Part shown: positions 23,401 to 35,993 of the stretch, piece by piece
How positions within the stretch are numbered: the first letter of the stretch is position 1
Layout of the letters: each line of letters opens with the position of its first letter
NCBI GenBank assembly: GCA_013398015.1
Contig: VZRR01006742.1
Location: 607,827 to 671,826 of the forward strand
DNA length: 64,000 nucleotides
Direction of reading: 5' to 3'
DNA from: Oreocharis arfaki
Taxonomy: Eukaryota > Chordata > Aves > Passeriformes > Paramythiidae
Notes under the pieces: model-generated
Databases searched by the model: none
The model's input: only the letters and a program-made list of their open reading frames with translations
What the model was told of the DNA's origin: nothing
Program-made: the position numbers and the translations under genes

Positions 23401-26400
23401 TTTTTCAGTATCTGGGTGATGAACTTGGCATATTACAGGATGCTGTTTTCATATGTACTGTGTCCAGCTTTGTGATTGTTCATAATTTGTTAAAAATTAA
23501 ACCCAAGCTATCTCAAATCAAGATACAATTCACTCATAAGCTCAGTCACCAAGAATAAGGAGCAACCTTTAAATGTTTAGATCCAAATATTTTCAGTCTC
23601 CAAGAAGATCCACCCAAGAGCCCACTAGAAGCAAATAGGTGCTGAGGTGGAAGGGATGATACTGGAAACTAAAAAGAGTGTGTTAAAAAATGAAATTAAA
23701 TATTTACACATTATTCTTAAAAATGAGAGAATAGTGACAGATTGGAATTCTGTCAATACCAATTTTCCAGTAAAACTTCTTTGTTGCTCAAAATTTAAAA
23801 TAAACAAGGCTAATGACATTTGGGTTTTGCTAGCTTGATGAAATACAGCCATCTCAATGAAGGTTTTATTTTCTTCCTCTTCTTTCCCAGAACAGCTTTA
23901 ATATCTACTTGTATGAAAGCACGTGTTTAGATACCACTGGGAATACATTTTACTTTGGGTTCTGATTTTCATATTCTACTTGAAGCTAAGTTAGGTCCTG
24001 TTTTCACTGAAAACCCACTATCATGAACTGTTGAGCTCTGGGACTTTCCATGCCAATCCTTCTTCAGTGAGGGTTCATACATTCTACAATAGGTTTCCTC
24101 AAATGCCAAGTCACAGCTGACTAACGCCTTTAACTGCAAGTAGTTTCACTGCTGCAGATTTGAATTTGAGGTAAATTGGATTCCAAGGGATCCATTTATA
24201 TTATAACCTGTTTGTAAATTCCAATGAATAAGCCTTTAAAGTTAAGCTCTAAGCTGATGAACTGGCCAAAGTCCCTTCAAAATGGCAGCCCTTGATAACG
24301 TGCTCCTCCACTCATTGTTTTTGAAGGAAAGCTCTGGGTTTTTGTCTCAGAGACACTCACTCATGCTCATAGTACTACTCATAGTAGTCAGTATTTGATA
24401 CTTCTCATTTATTGCTACAGTTACATCTCTTTCAGTTCCTTCTTGGGAACCCTGATTTTCCTGTTATCCCTTTGCTCTGAGGTTGTTCCTTGTTTTCCCT
24501 TAATCATTTGATTTATCAGCTGAACTGGTTCAAAAAAATCACTCTATAAAATAGTCCCAAAACAGAAAGACATAGGCTTGTAGAAAATATAGAACCAAGG
24601 AATGGGAAGAACACATTGAAATAGCTCATCCTCTGTAGGCCCTGGGAACAACACCTAATGCTGCACCACAGTGCACATTAGACAGTGCCAGTCCTCAGCA
24701 GTTAAAAGGCAGGTGTTAATTTCTGATGAAAAGTGACACCCTCGCAAGAATTTGGAGCAAACCCTTTGCTACTGACAGCAAACGTGCTGTTACTGAATTT
24801 GCAATACGACTGTAGAGATGGCTTAGCCAAAGGGAGGATGGGAGATGGGGAAGGGCAAGGGGCCCCTTTCCCCCATCCTGGGACCCAGGTGACCCCATCA
24901 CCCCACTGCCTACCCAGCTGGTTACTGGCATCGCACCCACACGCAAGCTCCTTGTGCCTTCTGCCTCCACAAAGGCGCCCTGTATTAACGTCCGCGCCGT
25001 CTCTCTCCTGTAATTACACACTGCCAAGGTGAACAGAATAGACTCTTTTAAAAATAGATCCTGTATTTTAAGCAGCAATATGAGTGCTTTTGAAAAGGAA
25101 AAATACAAGGTATAAAGGCTTCCCGAAATAGCAGCGTGTGGCTTGCCCTGGCTGTGCTCAGGTGCAGCTATGCATTACTCCAGCTTTTTGATAACATCCT
25201 GTCTCTTGTGCTGAAGTTACCAAGGGGTTGTGAGGGCAGTACTAAATCAGAAATGTGTAGTGGATAGGACTGGTCCAATCTCAACGGCAGCCAGAAGGGA
25301 ATGGAATATAAATCACGCTAAGTTAAAATAGCTGTCCCAATTGCAAAACAGTCATGGTGTTTTCTTTAAGGGGGAAAAGAAAATAGTGTCCTTAAAAGGT
25401 GCCAGATTGGCAGGAAGGGATAATAAAAGAACTTCTGACTGCGCAAGTTTCTCCTGCCCCTATGCTATGGTGCCTCTGCTCTGCCCAGAGCAAAGGAAGG
25501 TCAGGGCAGAAGGCTCAGCACTCCTAGACAAAAAGAGCAGCATCAGAAGACTCACATATCCACCTGTAGTTCCCTTGCCCCGGATCCTCCATCCGGGTGA
25601 AACAGTGCAGTTGCTGTGAAATCAGCCCAGTGGCACTTAATTTGTACTGAAAGTGAGCCACACCACCAAGATTCAGGTGATGGCAGAGGCAGCTCTGCCA
25701 GGCTCCTTGCAGGCTGGCAGGCCGGCAGGGGGGCAGTGCATTGCCTCTGCTGAGTTTGCCCACAGTGGTGCCAGACACAGGCTTTGTTTTCCTGCCATAG
25801 AGAGACTCATCCCCAAGGAACAAAACAGAAACTGCAAGTTCACTGAAGGCCAAACAACAGCACATCATCAGGCATTGCTGGCTCTGGCCACAGGTGAACT
25901 GAAGATCTGGAGGTGTCCTGCTTCTCAGGAGAAGATCAGCGAGGGCTGGTGCAGCCAGACAGCTCTGCCAGCTGCTCAGCATAGCATGAGCCCAGGGCTT
26001 TTCACTCAGGGGATTTGCCCATTTTGGGTGAGGAATATGGAAAGCATGGCAGTTGCTAGATGACATTTCTAATGGTAGTTAATAAGCTTGTTTTCTGGTT
26101 GCTGATTTCCTGCCACAAATCAGGGATTGGTTCTCAATACCAAACTAACTCGTTCTTCCTTATGCCAGAGATCTGATGACTGTTTCATAAATAATGGCTT
26201 CGGGTCGGCGGAAACGAGATAAATTGCTTTCATTAAAATTCACATAAAACAGCAGCATAGTCCCTGCTTGCCACCACAGATTGAACAAATGTGCCAACAT
26301 GCACGTTTTTCATTTTGCAGCCACTGATATTATGAAGTTGTTCCTGGACCTAATAGCTTTGAATGTTCATTTTTTAAAGTAATTAATATGAAGAGCGATG

Positions 26401-29400
26401 CTGGAAAAAATTGCCTCACCCTCCATAAAGTTATTTGCAAGCTGTAGGCATCAATACTCATTTGTGTGGCTGGTTTTTTTGAATACTGACAAATGCGCAA
26501 TGTTAACTTTTTCAAGTGAGCAAATGCTTCCAAGATCTTTCTGGAAGCTCAGAGGAAATACGCTTAGGTGATTCCATTTTATTAATATAATAGTGCTGCA
26601 CTCCGCATGAATCTGCACCTGCTGTGTTAGAAAAAGGCTTTGCAGTTACAAATTGCAGAGCAAACTACATGAGGGCCTTGGGGGATTTCTTTTTTCCACA
26701 GGAACAGTAACTTTACAAGAAATTATTAAAAACTCCACCATTCTCAAGGGTGTATGTCTTAGGAGTTATCTTCCAAATGCAACCTTTTTAGAAAACAGAC
26801 GTTGAGAGACAAATACAGACTTGAAGTGCAGCTTATCTGTCCCATGGATGTTTCCCGAAGACTAAGCTGATCCCACCATATTTCCCTTTAGGATCATCAG
26901 AGAGAAAGAGGCACTCCCGATCCAGCTCATCCCATAGCAGCCATCTGAGCTGGGTTAGATAAACTGTTCCTATTGCTCCCCACTGACCCCATGCAGAGCC
27001 TCTGGGAAAAAGTCTCAGCTTAGAGTTTCATGTACCCAAATTATGCCACAGGAATCACTTTCTAAAATGGCCATTTCATTCCTCCAGAAATTGAGCTATG
27101 CAGAAAATTGATACTGGAAAAATATAAAATAGGTCAGTAGGGGTGGTAGTGCTGAATTACCAGAAATGGACATTAGGAGCTCTGGCACTCCAGCCATGAC
27201 TCCCAGATTTTGGCCCGCCAGTCATGGAGCACCTCCAGCACCTGGACCAGGGCACCACCACTGCCACTCTGCCTTCAGTGGAAATTGTGTCTACCAGGAC
27301 ACATGGAGATTAAGAAAAAATGCTGAGGGTTGGCAGCAGGCCTGGGTCTTAAATCTGAGTGTGCTGAAGAAAAAGGCAGCTGTCTGTAACAGCCAGATGT
27401 AGGAATCTGTTTGATGGGTCAGGTTGGCACCTCTGAGTAAAACAAAAGATGGACGAAAGCCATTTGTATCTTCTCCAAGGAAGTATTTATAAAAGTGGCT
27501 TCTTCATAAACATAGAGCAAGTTGGTGGATAATATCAATTTTACGTCAATGTTCAAAAATAAAAGCTGGGCCATCAGAAACATCCTGAAACTTCAGCCTA
27601 CCACTGAGTGACAACTGCATGAAACAGACCCAGAGCAGTGGAAAATTTTAAGCCATAAATTAGCCTTGAAACTAGTAGGCCATGTTGTTTTTATTCTGGA
27701 GGAGGTTCTTTATTAACTCATCTGTCTAAACATATGGATCTTGACAAATGAAAGCTGCAGGGAGGATCTGCTCCTGTCCTGCAATTGAAAACACTTAAAA
27801 TTAAATTACTGCAAATATTCCTGTTACCCTCTCTTAAATGGCAAAGTACCACAGGAGCTGTTGCTCTCTATCAGTTCAGCTCACAAGGGGCCTATTTCCT
27901 GAAGCTAAAACGGAAAGAATTTTTAGTCTGAAACTTTTTCTTCAGTTCGTTACTGCCCACTTTTACTGAAAGGAGATAAATAAGTTAAGTTTTTGTTCTC
28001 TGTCAGGTATCCTAACACTCCCATGTGCTGGACACCTGCAAAAGCTAGCAAAGCCAGCTTGTTTACTTAGTGCAATTTATTTGACCTTTTAATATATTTG
28101 AGTAAGGATTTTATATCTAAGGCAACTTTAAAGAACAGATTTGAAAGGTGACCTTCAAAGGAAACATCAAAATCTTTCTGAAAAAGGAAACTTTGGAAAT
28201 ATATGTGAAAAAGGCTGCTTTTCAGCTAAGCTCCTGACTCAGGACTCCCTGGTTTTCGGCACAGGGACGTACAGAGCAGTGAGTTCACCTTGCCTACAGC
28301 AGACCTACAAACCCTATCATACAATACTGAAGGGCCCAAGAACAGTTTTGGATTGCCAGTTCCAGAGTTTCTCTAACAAATGTCTTCTATCTGCTGGCTG
28401 AGGCAGTCACTCAGCACTGGTTTTGATGTTAACCTGCATTTTAATCCTTAACTGCAAATCCTTTTTGCCTTTATGAAGCTGGGATTGTCTAGGTCAAATG
28501 GAGCTCTTTTAGGGAGGGATGGGAGCAGACAGAGGCAAAAGGGAATGTTTTCTTTCAGTCATTGTATAAATGTGCACCCCCTTAGAGTACTCACAAACCT
28601 GTGCTGGCCCAGGTCAGTGGCAGGAAGAAGGCTGCCCCTGCCATAGGCAAGGTCCTACAGCCAGCAGCACAGCACATCCTTAGGGAAAAACTGGCTCCAC
28701 TTGGCTTTTATTTCTGAACGCAGCAGACAAGGGGCTCCATGAGCTTCAACAAAGAGTGTTACTTCGACTGCATTAAGGAATGTTTTTGTCCCATGCAGAG
28801 CATCTCCCCATCACAGGCAGATATTGTAGCAGCACTTTCTGTGCTGCAGGCCATGCCACCTCTGGGGGATGATGAAGCCTTCAGAATTTGTTATGGTGTG
28901 CAATGGGCAGAGCTGTTGAGTTCACCTGACTCACTGGTGATCTCATTCACATCATAGATGAGGCATGCTGCATGGAAGTGATGCTTCAGCAAGGGCTGCT
29001 GTCACAAAGTCCCCTCAGGAGCCTTTGGGAGCTCTTCGGAGACCTCTGGATATAACATTTCCCTGAAGTCCTACCCCTGACTGACAAGGTAGAGGGAGTT
29101 AAATTGTTTGAGGACAGATACAAAAAGTCTTTCTGGCAGAAATAAATTTTTTAAAAATTAATTGTTGAGGCCTGGGGAAGTAGGTGCCCTTTAATACAGA
29201 GCAGGTGCAATTGCTATTTAGGGCTTCTTGCCAAGACAGCTTGGAGTGGTATTTAATGGTTACACACATTTATCTCAAGCCTGAAGATCTTTCACACTAA
29301 ATCAGAGAACATTCATAACTAGGAAATTTCTGCTTAGAAAATCATGCCTAGAATGCTTGTGGAGCAATATTTTTCCCTCTCTTATTTCTGCTTGTTCTTT

Positions 29401-30460
29401 CAGGATAGCATTAAGTTAGGAGCATCTGTAGTCATACGGCTTTACAATGAGAGAGACAACCATTTGAGAAAGACTTACATGAAGCTCACCAGTGTTTGAA
29501 GACCATCATTGGGAAAGTCATTTGCTCATTGGCAGTTTTTCCCTCAGATTCTTATATTCCAGTCCGATCTGCTCTGATCCTTCAAAATCCTCTGGCAACG
29601 TGAAGGAGCAGGCTGCTTGCCCAAGGAACGAGCAAAGCTTATGAGCTGTAACAGTCCTATAAAAATAACAGATATCTTGAAAGGTGAATCCTGGAGATTT
29701 CACTGTAGTGAGAGCTCCTGCTGACTTTACATCAGTGAAGATTTCCCAGAGGAAATGGTGTTCCTGCAAAGTAGTGAAAAACCTTCTCATATCAAGCTCA
29801 TACCAAAATTATACTATTAGGAGCTGGGAATGTCTCCAGAAGTTGCTCTGGAGGAGCAAGAATTCATTCTTAAATAATAAAGTCTCAAAATGAATTCAGA
29901 AATGTGCAGGCTGAGAAGACAACCAGCAGGAATCTCTCTGTTTTCATCAGAGCCCAGGAAAATGTGTTTTCAAGTGTTATGGAGTGAACACTTGAGAGAG
30001 ACAGAGAAGTACGTACTCTTCCATGAGAAGGTGTACAGCTAATTATGTTGCAAATAAAGACTGCTAGATCTTTACTGAATTTTACCATAAAAAGCCAATT
30101 AACCAGTGGAGAGGTGTAAGTGCAGTATCTTCTGTTGAGAAAAGGAAAAAAAAAAAAAAGAAGAAGAAAAATATGTGAGCCCAGTGGGATCAATCACTTT
30201 AAAGCAGTAAAAGGTCTTGGTAGATGATCCAGTGGAGGTTAATGGAAAGCAAAGCAAAAGAGGCATTAACACGGTGAAGCAAAGGTATTTATAAACCGAG
30301 GTGAAACATTTGTGAAGATTGCTTTGCAGAGCTTTCTCCGCCCCGTGACTGTGCAGCAGACAGCATAAAACTCCGCTCTTCTACTGCCAAATCAGGATGG
30401 TTTATGAAGTCACTTACTTCTGTCAAACAGCTGCAGCTGTAATGCTGAGAAGAGGCATTT
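20483..30460. other. Noncoding stretch with a GC-richer patch
   Basis: No gene is recognised. A T-rich tract lies at 21287-21310. From about 21430 to 22330 the sequence is GC-richer, with G8 runs near 20650 and 22158, and carries several overlapping open frames on both strands, the longest 147 codons. None has a recognisable domain, and overlap in many frames is what GC-rich DNA gives by chance. About 24800-25100 and 26180-26640 have the look of conserved noncoding DNA (see findings). Frames at 25524-26066 (minus, 180 codons) and 25653-26063 (plus) mirror one another and are not recognised. Confidence 0.5.
21287..21310. repeat. T-rich tract
   Basis: Continuous pyrimidine tract, almost all T with two C interruptions, ending in a T13 run. 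Such a tract can serve as a poly-A tail on the minus strand, but no retroposed body is recognised next to it. Confidence 0.8.
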
Positions 30461-30474
30461 CCCCCCCCCCCCCC
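30461..30474. repeat. Poly-C run beside an assembly gap
   Basis: A run of 14 C bases followed by T5 lies 45 bases before the N run. Long C homopolymers are hard for several sequencing chemistries, so this may explain the adjacent gap. Confidence 0.9.
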
Positions 30475-30519
30475 TTTTTGCCGACACACTTACTGTCTGC
30501 GTGGTTCGTGGGCAGGGAC

Positions 30520-30552
30520 NNNNNNNNNNNNNNNNNNNNNNNNNNNNNNNNN
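30520..30552. other. Assembly gap (33 N)
   Basis: Thirty-three unknown bases lie between '...gggcagggac' and a T14 run. The true gap size is unknown. The short contig that follows (30553-31368) is nearly all repeated after the next N, so the gap, the short contig and the single N appear to be one scaffolding problem. Confidence 0.98.
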
Positions 30553-30576
30553 TTTTTTTTTTTTTTAAGGGATAAA

Positions 30577-31368
30577 TTAAGCTCCTTTTAACTGTGATTT
30601 GAGTAGTAGGTGAGGGAATTTTGTAGACTATGAGATAGAAAAGTATCTCTTTCCATTGGCTGGAGGAGTAAATTTCCACATGTGACTTTTAAATTTTTTT
30701 TTTAATTTTTAAAAATTTGTTAATGTGTGATCAGGAACATCATCAGCTGAATACTTTCCGAATGTGGTTCCATACTCTGATTGATTCGCCATATTTTATG
30801 TTCTCACTTTAAATGTTAAACTGGTGTCATTCTCACAACTACAATTAAAGCTACCTCAAAAAACTTACTTACTGGTTCTTGGTGTGAATGCAGACAGCTG
30901 CCCTGGGTTGAAATTTTGCATGGGATGTCTTAGCTTAGGAATTATTTGGAAATAAGAAAAAATGCCATAAAGGGCCAGCCAGTTCTAGATACCTGCTTTC
31001 TTTTCTTCTTTTGAGTGCAACTCTGTCCCTCAAGGGAAGAGGGAAAAGGGCTCTGTTGGGAGCACAACACAGTGGTGTTTGCCGAAATGTTGTGATCTCC
31101 ATGGCAACTCTGCGCGTAACAGCAGGCAGCAAATAAACAGAGGGAATACACACAAAGGTGTTATACACATTCCTACAAACGTCCTAGTGAGTGTGCATCT
31201 ACTATTGTTGGCACCACTCTTCACAGGGAAGGGACAGAAAGCTGAAGAAGTCATATGAAAAGAGTATTTTGGCTATTTTCCTAATGTTATCCTCTTGGAG
31301 GCGAGACACGTGGGCAGCAGAGAGGCTGGGGGAGGAAACCTGTGAGAAGGCAGCTGCAGCTGCAGCCC
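30577..31368 (+). repeat. Copy A of 0.79-kb N-joined duplication
   Basis: 792 bases, from 'ttaagctccttttaac' to 'gctgcagctgcagccc', recur at 31370-32162 in the same orientation, separated by a single N. I found three differences: one T/C change (TTAATGTG versus TTAACGTG), one extra A in the second copy's A-run, and one T/G change (GATCTCC versus GATCGCC). This level fits two alleles of one locus better than an old duplication. Open frames in this block occur in both copies and are not recognised as genes. Confidence 0.95.
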
Positions 31369-31369
31369 N

Positions 31370-32162
31370 TTAAGCTCCTTTTAACTGTGATTTGAGTAGT
31401 AGGTGAGGGAATTTTGTAGACTATGAGATAGAAAAGTATCTCTTTCCATTGGCTGGAGGAGTAAATTTCCACATGTGACTTTTAAATTTTTTTTTTAATT
31501 TTTAAAAAATTTGTTAACGTGTGATCAGGAACATCATCAGCTGAATACTTTCCGAATGTGGTTCCATACTCTGATTGATTCGCCATATTTTATGTTCTCA
31601 CTTTAAATGTTAAACTGGTGTCATTCTCACAACTACAATTAAAGCTACCTCAAAAAACTTACTTACTGGTTCTTGGTGTGAATGCAGACAGCTGCCCTGG
31701 GTTGAAATTTTGCATGGGATGTCTTAGCTTAGGAATTATTTGGAAATAAGAAAAAATGCCATAAAGGGCCAGCCAGTTCTAGATACCTGCTTTCTTTTCT
31801 TCTTTTGAGTGCAACTCTGTCCCTCAAGGGAAGAGGGAAAAGGGCTCTGTTGGGAGCACAACACAGTGGTGTTTGCCGAAATGTTGTGATCGCCATGGCA
31901 ACTCTGCGCGTAACAGCAGGCAGCAAATAAACAGAGGGAATACACACAAAGGTGTTATACACATTCCTACAAACGTCCTAGTGAGTGTGCATCTACTATT
32001 GTTGGCACCACTCTTCACAGGGAAGGGACAGAAAGCTGAAGAAGTCATATGAAAAGAGTATTTTGGCTATTTTCCTAATGTTATCCTCTTGGAGGCGAGA
32101 CACGTGGGCAGCAGAGAGGCTGGGGGAGGAAACCTGTGAGAAGGCAGCTGCAGCTGCAGCCC
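31370..32162 (+). repeat. Copy B of 0.79-kb N-joined duplication
   Basis: 793 bases almost identical to 30577-31368. This copy is continuous with the downstream sequence (ctgagattaccc...), so it is probably the correctly anchored version. Copy A is more likely a redundant contig placed in the gap. The N at 31369 is the join. Confidence 0.95.
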
Positions 32163-32359
32163 TGAGATTACCCTGCTTTGCAGAGCACCAAGTGGTGCCA
32201 CCACCCCTCACACTTTGGTGTGACAGCCACCCACTGGAGCCCAGACCCCTGTTGCCCTGGCTGCAAGGGGCTGTTTTGTCATTTCCCACCATTTAAACTT
32301 TTTACAGTTGTTTCTATTAGTTCACTCAATCTGATGTCACACACAAAAATACCCTGTCA
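32163..32359. other. Short noncoding stretch
   Basis: No gene is recognised. The frame that runs in from copy B to 32296 begins with a run of alanines from a GCAGCT repeat and has no domain. Confidence 0.5.
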
Positions 32360-32404
32360 CAGGGCCTGAGTTCCAGGGCCTGGGTTCCAGGGCCTGGGTT
32401 CCAG
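32360..32404 (+). repeat. 14-bp tandem repeat, about 3.2 units
   Basis: The unit CAGGGCCTGGGTTC occurs three times in tandem (the first with one G-to-A change), followed by CAG. It is a small minisatellite, and slippage variation is likely. Confidence 0.93.
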
Positions 32405-35190
32405 TTTCTTCAGCAATGCACTAGCCTCAAGCACAAATGGTTTTATCTCCAGTTTCATTAAAAAGTCATTTAAAAGAAAAGCTTCCCCAAAGAGTCTCTA
32501 TACTCCTCACTTGTAGGCAGCTCAGCGTGCTGAAATCCTGGTCTGAAGACCAGTAGCAAGATCCCATCAACATCACCAGGGCCAGAATCTGAGCTATGTT
32601 GTCCAGGTCAAAGCTCACCTCATCAGGGTTGCTAACAGGGTTGGCATCGGGAAGATTCTGAAAACAAACAAACAAACAAACAAGGAAACCCCTGGCTGAT
32701 TTGAACTCTGTTTATCAGGTCACATGCATGTGTACAGAAAATTAATGACAAAATTGCAGAGGAGTGAAAGTATCTGGCAGATAATTTTCTCCTCAAGCTT
32801 CCTAGAAACTAGCAAGTCCAGCCACAGTTCCACCAAATTGGACAGGTTCCCTTCCGGATGGGTCAAGGCTTGCAGAGATTCCTAGCTGAAGAAACACAAG
32901 GCCCAGAGACTTGGGGGAAATTTAGGCCTTCTGAATATCACTCTTTATGGTTTTTTACAAGAACTAGTGTTTATACTGAAAATTTCCAGAACTCTTTCTT
33001 TCCCAAACATTCCCACTTAAAATGAATATTTTGATTCATGGTCATTTAAAAAGAAAACATTGTTAAATTCTTTGAAATTCTGGCTGGAAATTCAAGATTC
33101 CCTTGGGAAACTTCATCTTGCATCAGAGTATACAGCACAGGTTTTCAATTCCTCTCCTTGTCCTTGAGATGACGGTGCAATGGAATGGGAGGGCAATGGG
33201 TTCTCAGGCCCCGAGTCTGCAAACACTTTGGGTACGTTTTCATGACTCAAAGTGCTCACATTACTGTGGTTTAATAAGTTACCACCCATCAGCTGAGCTG
33301 TGGCAACTGCTTGTGCACATACAATTAGCTCACCCTAATTGCAAAATGTGCAACTCACCCCTTTTCAGGAGATCTGTGCAGCTGCACATTTATCTCAAGT
33401 TACCCCTTGGCATGCTTGCTGCTCAAGGTCCCGTTTCATCATGCCTTAATTGAGACGAAGTGTGCTAGAAGATACGAGCATCCGACATGCCCGACGCGTG
33501 GGGATTCACAGCTCTCCCAGCCTCGTGGCCTCGGCAGGCTGGCAGTCCCCCACCAGGGCGAGCAGCCCTCGAGCCAGGGTGCAAACTGCTCTCTGCAGTG
33601 CGTTGTGTTTGCTATGCAGCTGGTGAAAAACAGGGCATCAGAGAGAACAGCCCGTATTCTGTCTCCCTGCCTTTGACATGTGCAAAGGAACCTGTTGCCC
33701 AGAAGTAGCTGCCCTCTCTCAATGGTGACTCTGTCACCAGCTCAAGTCCTACACACAGCGCTTTTTTTTTAGGTACACTGAAAAAGGCTCAGTTTTTAAT
33801 GCTAAGATATCTGGGTTCAGAAGGAGAACAATGACTGCTTGCACCTCTGTGATTTCATACACCCACCCCAATGTCCTGCACCAAAGCAGCTTTGATTCAG
33901 AGCTCTCTGTATGCATCGTCTCTGTTGTGCTTTCCAAATAACACCACCCAATTTAGCACAACTGCTGTCCACATAATCCACAAAATCAGCCTGTTTGCCC
34001 GGGTTATGCATTTACATCTCCTGCTACAAGGCATTTGATGAAACAGCTTCCTCCTCCTTACCAGTCCTTTTGGGCTTGGGTGACTCAAATCCTTACTCAC
34101 GTGAGCAGTCCTTGCTTGAACACACACAGTGTTGTTTCAGCTGCGTCTTCCTACAGTAGCATCTAAAAGATCAGGATGTTTCCCACCAGCATGCAAGGTT
34201 TCAAACACAAGATATGCTTGCTACAGCAGGGAACTAGTGAATAAGAAACTGAAGCAGCAAGGAAACCCTGAGCATGAATGTATCAACAATTCTATCTGAT
34301 GAAACTATTCTATTGTACTCTGCACATGAGGCTCAGGTTAACAAATGGGGCAAAGTAGTCCAGTAAAATAGAAAACTTACATAGCAATGCAACAAAAATG
34401 TACACATACACCATTTTCATGGCATGTATCGAACTATTTGAGTTTTGTTTCCAAAATCTAAGATGAAATTTGAAAAAAGAAGTTAGAAAAAAAGTTAATG
34501 ATTTTTTCTTGGATATTTTTTCTTAAATAAATCTCATGCTAACTGCTCTGCATTTCATTTTAGCTGCTTGGAACAGTTTGAGATTCAGATCAGAAAAGAA
34601 GTCTGAAACACTTTTTTTCCAGAAGGTGTTGGTTTTGCTCTGACCAGTCTTCCCATTTAGGTAACCTTTCCACATCCCTGTAGCACATTTCGTCTCTCAT
34701 TTACCTTTGAGCAGCACACCTGCACTCGTGAATCCCTGCTCTTAGGTTGCTTTAGCCTTCCAAAATCCTTACCAGCTTCAAAGAAGCACAGCTGCTTGTT
34801 TGTCAAACATTAAAGTGTATTTCCTTCACAGCCAACTTCAAATACTCAGTGCCAGGCCAAATGTGCAATATCTGATGGACCACCACAGCTAGAAATTCAG
34901 TATTTTTAACAATTTTAAGATTAATATCCCACAGCTTAGGAGTGACCGTCACTTTGAACCTCTCCAAGCAATTCGGAGGTGGCTAAATTTGTGTTTAGTT
35001 ATGTGCAAACTTGCACATGCTAAGAAAATGTCATGCAAAGCATCTAAAACTTCCCTAGGAAAACTGATTTTATAATTGCACCGCACCACGGAATGTTCTG
35101 GCTTCTTTCTTAGCTGTGCTTGTGGTTATTACAGAAGGTTAGTGTGCAATGAGCACTGTCATGGCAGTGGCATGAAACACTCAAAGGAAA
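32405..35190. other. Noncoding single-copy stretch
   Basis: No gene is recognised. It holds a (CAAA)n microsatellite at 32661-32683 and a small CpG-richer patch at about 33456-33580. The frames at 33103-33708 overlap in several registers without a domain. From 34200 to 35100 the DNA is AT-rich and featureless to my reading. Confidence 0.55.
32661..32683. repeat. (CAAA)n microsatellite
   Basis: Five tandem CAAA units with flanking A, seen directly. Confidence 0.93.
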
Positions 35191-35888
35191 GAAAGAGTTG
35201 TCAGAGTTTGTTTTTTTGCCAGTCCATCAATATGCTCCCTTTCGCGCAGGCATAATATGAAAGTTTTTAATGCCAGACTCTTTGTCTGAAAGCTCCTGCT
35301 GCAGCGTGTACACAGGACAGAGAGCGTTCCCCGGACGAGCATCCCTGTGATCTCTAGTGCGGCGCGGTCCCGCACGGCCGCTCTGCGGCGCAGGAGCTGC
35401 GGCACACAGAGACGGCAGCTGAGAGATGCTGCCCTCGGTGGGCTCAGCCCCAGGGCACCCCAGCTGCCACAGGCCCTCCTCATCCCTCCCACGGGCAAGA
35501 CAAGGCCAGGCCGAGGTTCCGCCTCCGGATGGGAATGGGCAACCCAGGAAAGGTTGAGACAGGATTATTCGGGCGTTTACCAACTTTTCACGTTTCTGCC
35601 CAGCTCTGCACATAGCGGTGCGTACCGTCAATGCCTGGTGTAACCTTGCTTCCCCACGAGAAAACCAGCAAGAACTGGTGAGCGATCCCAGCCAGTGTCC
35701 TCCAGAGCCCCGCGGGTGCCTCTGGCGCCGGGCTGCGGAGACGGGCACAGCCCCCGGGGTGACTGACTGGGGCTGCCTCGGAGTCTTATCAGTCATCCTC
35801 ATCCCGGCTCTGCCCCCGAGGGGTCCCGGAGCGCCGCGTCCCACCTCGCCCTTTGGTCTCCTTGAGTCCCCAGAGCGCCCGCGGCCGC

Positions 35889-35903
35889 CCAGCGGGTGGC
35901 GCT
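35889..35903 (+). promoter_or_regulatory. CTCF-like motif
   Basis: CCAGCGGGTGGCGCT matches the CTCF core CCASYAGRKGGCRSY at all positions but one (G for A at position 6). It sits in the CpG island, a common setting for CTCF binding. Occupancy is unknown. Confidence 0.5.
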
Positions 35904-35945
35904 CGCGAGTCGCCGCCGGGCGCGGCGGGGGCTGCGCGGGAACGG

Positions 35946-35993
35946 AGCGGGAACGGGAGCGGGAACGGGAGCGGGAACGGGAGCGGGAACGGG
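35946..35993 (+). repeat. 12-bp G-rich tandem repeat, 4 units
   Basis: Four perfect copies of AGCGGGAACGGG are followed by degenerate continuations to about 36015. The spaced GGG runs can form a G-quadruplex. Read in different frames it gives Gly-Asn-Gly-Ser or Arg-Glu repeats, which explains the odd translated frames over this island. Confidence 0.95.

Noticed and set aside
25524..26066. 180-codon minus frame mirrored by a 136-codon plus frame
   Set aside because: Neither resembles a known protein. Mirror-image frames are commonly by-products of composition.
33540..33560. CTCF-like site in 'cccaccagggcgagcag'
   Set aside because: At least two core mismatches to CCASYAGRKGGCRSY, weaker than the site at 35889.
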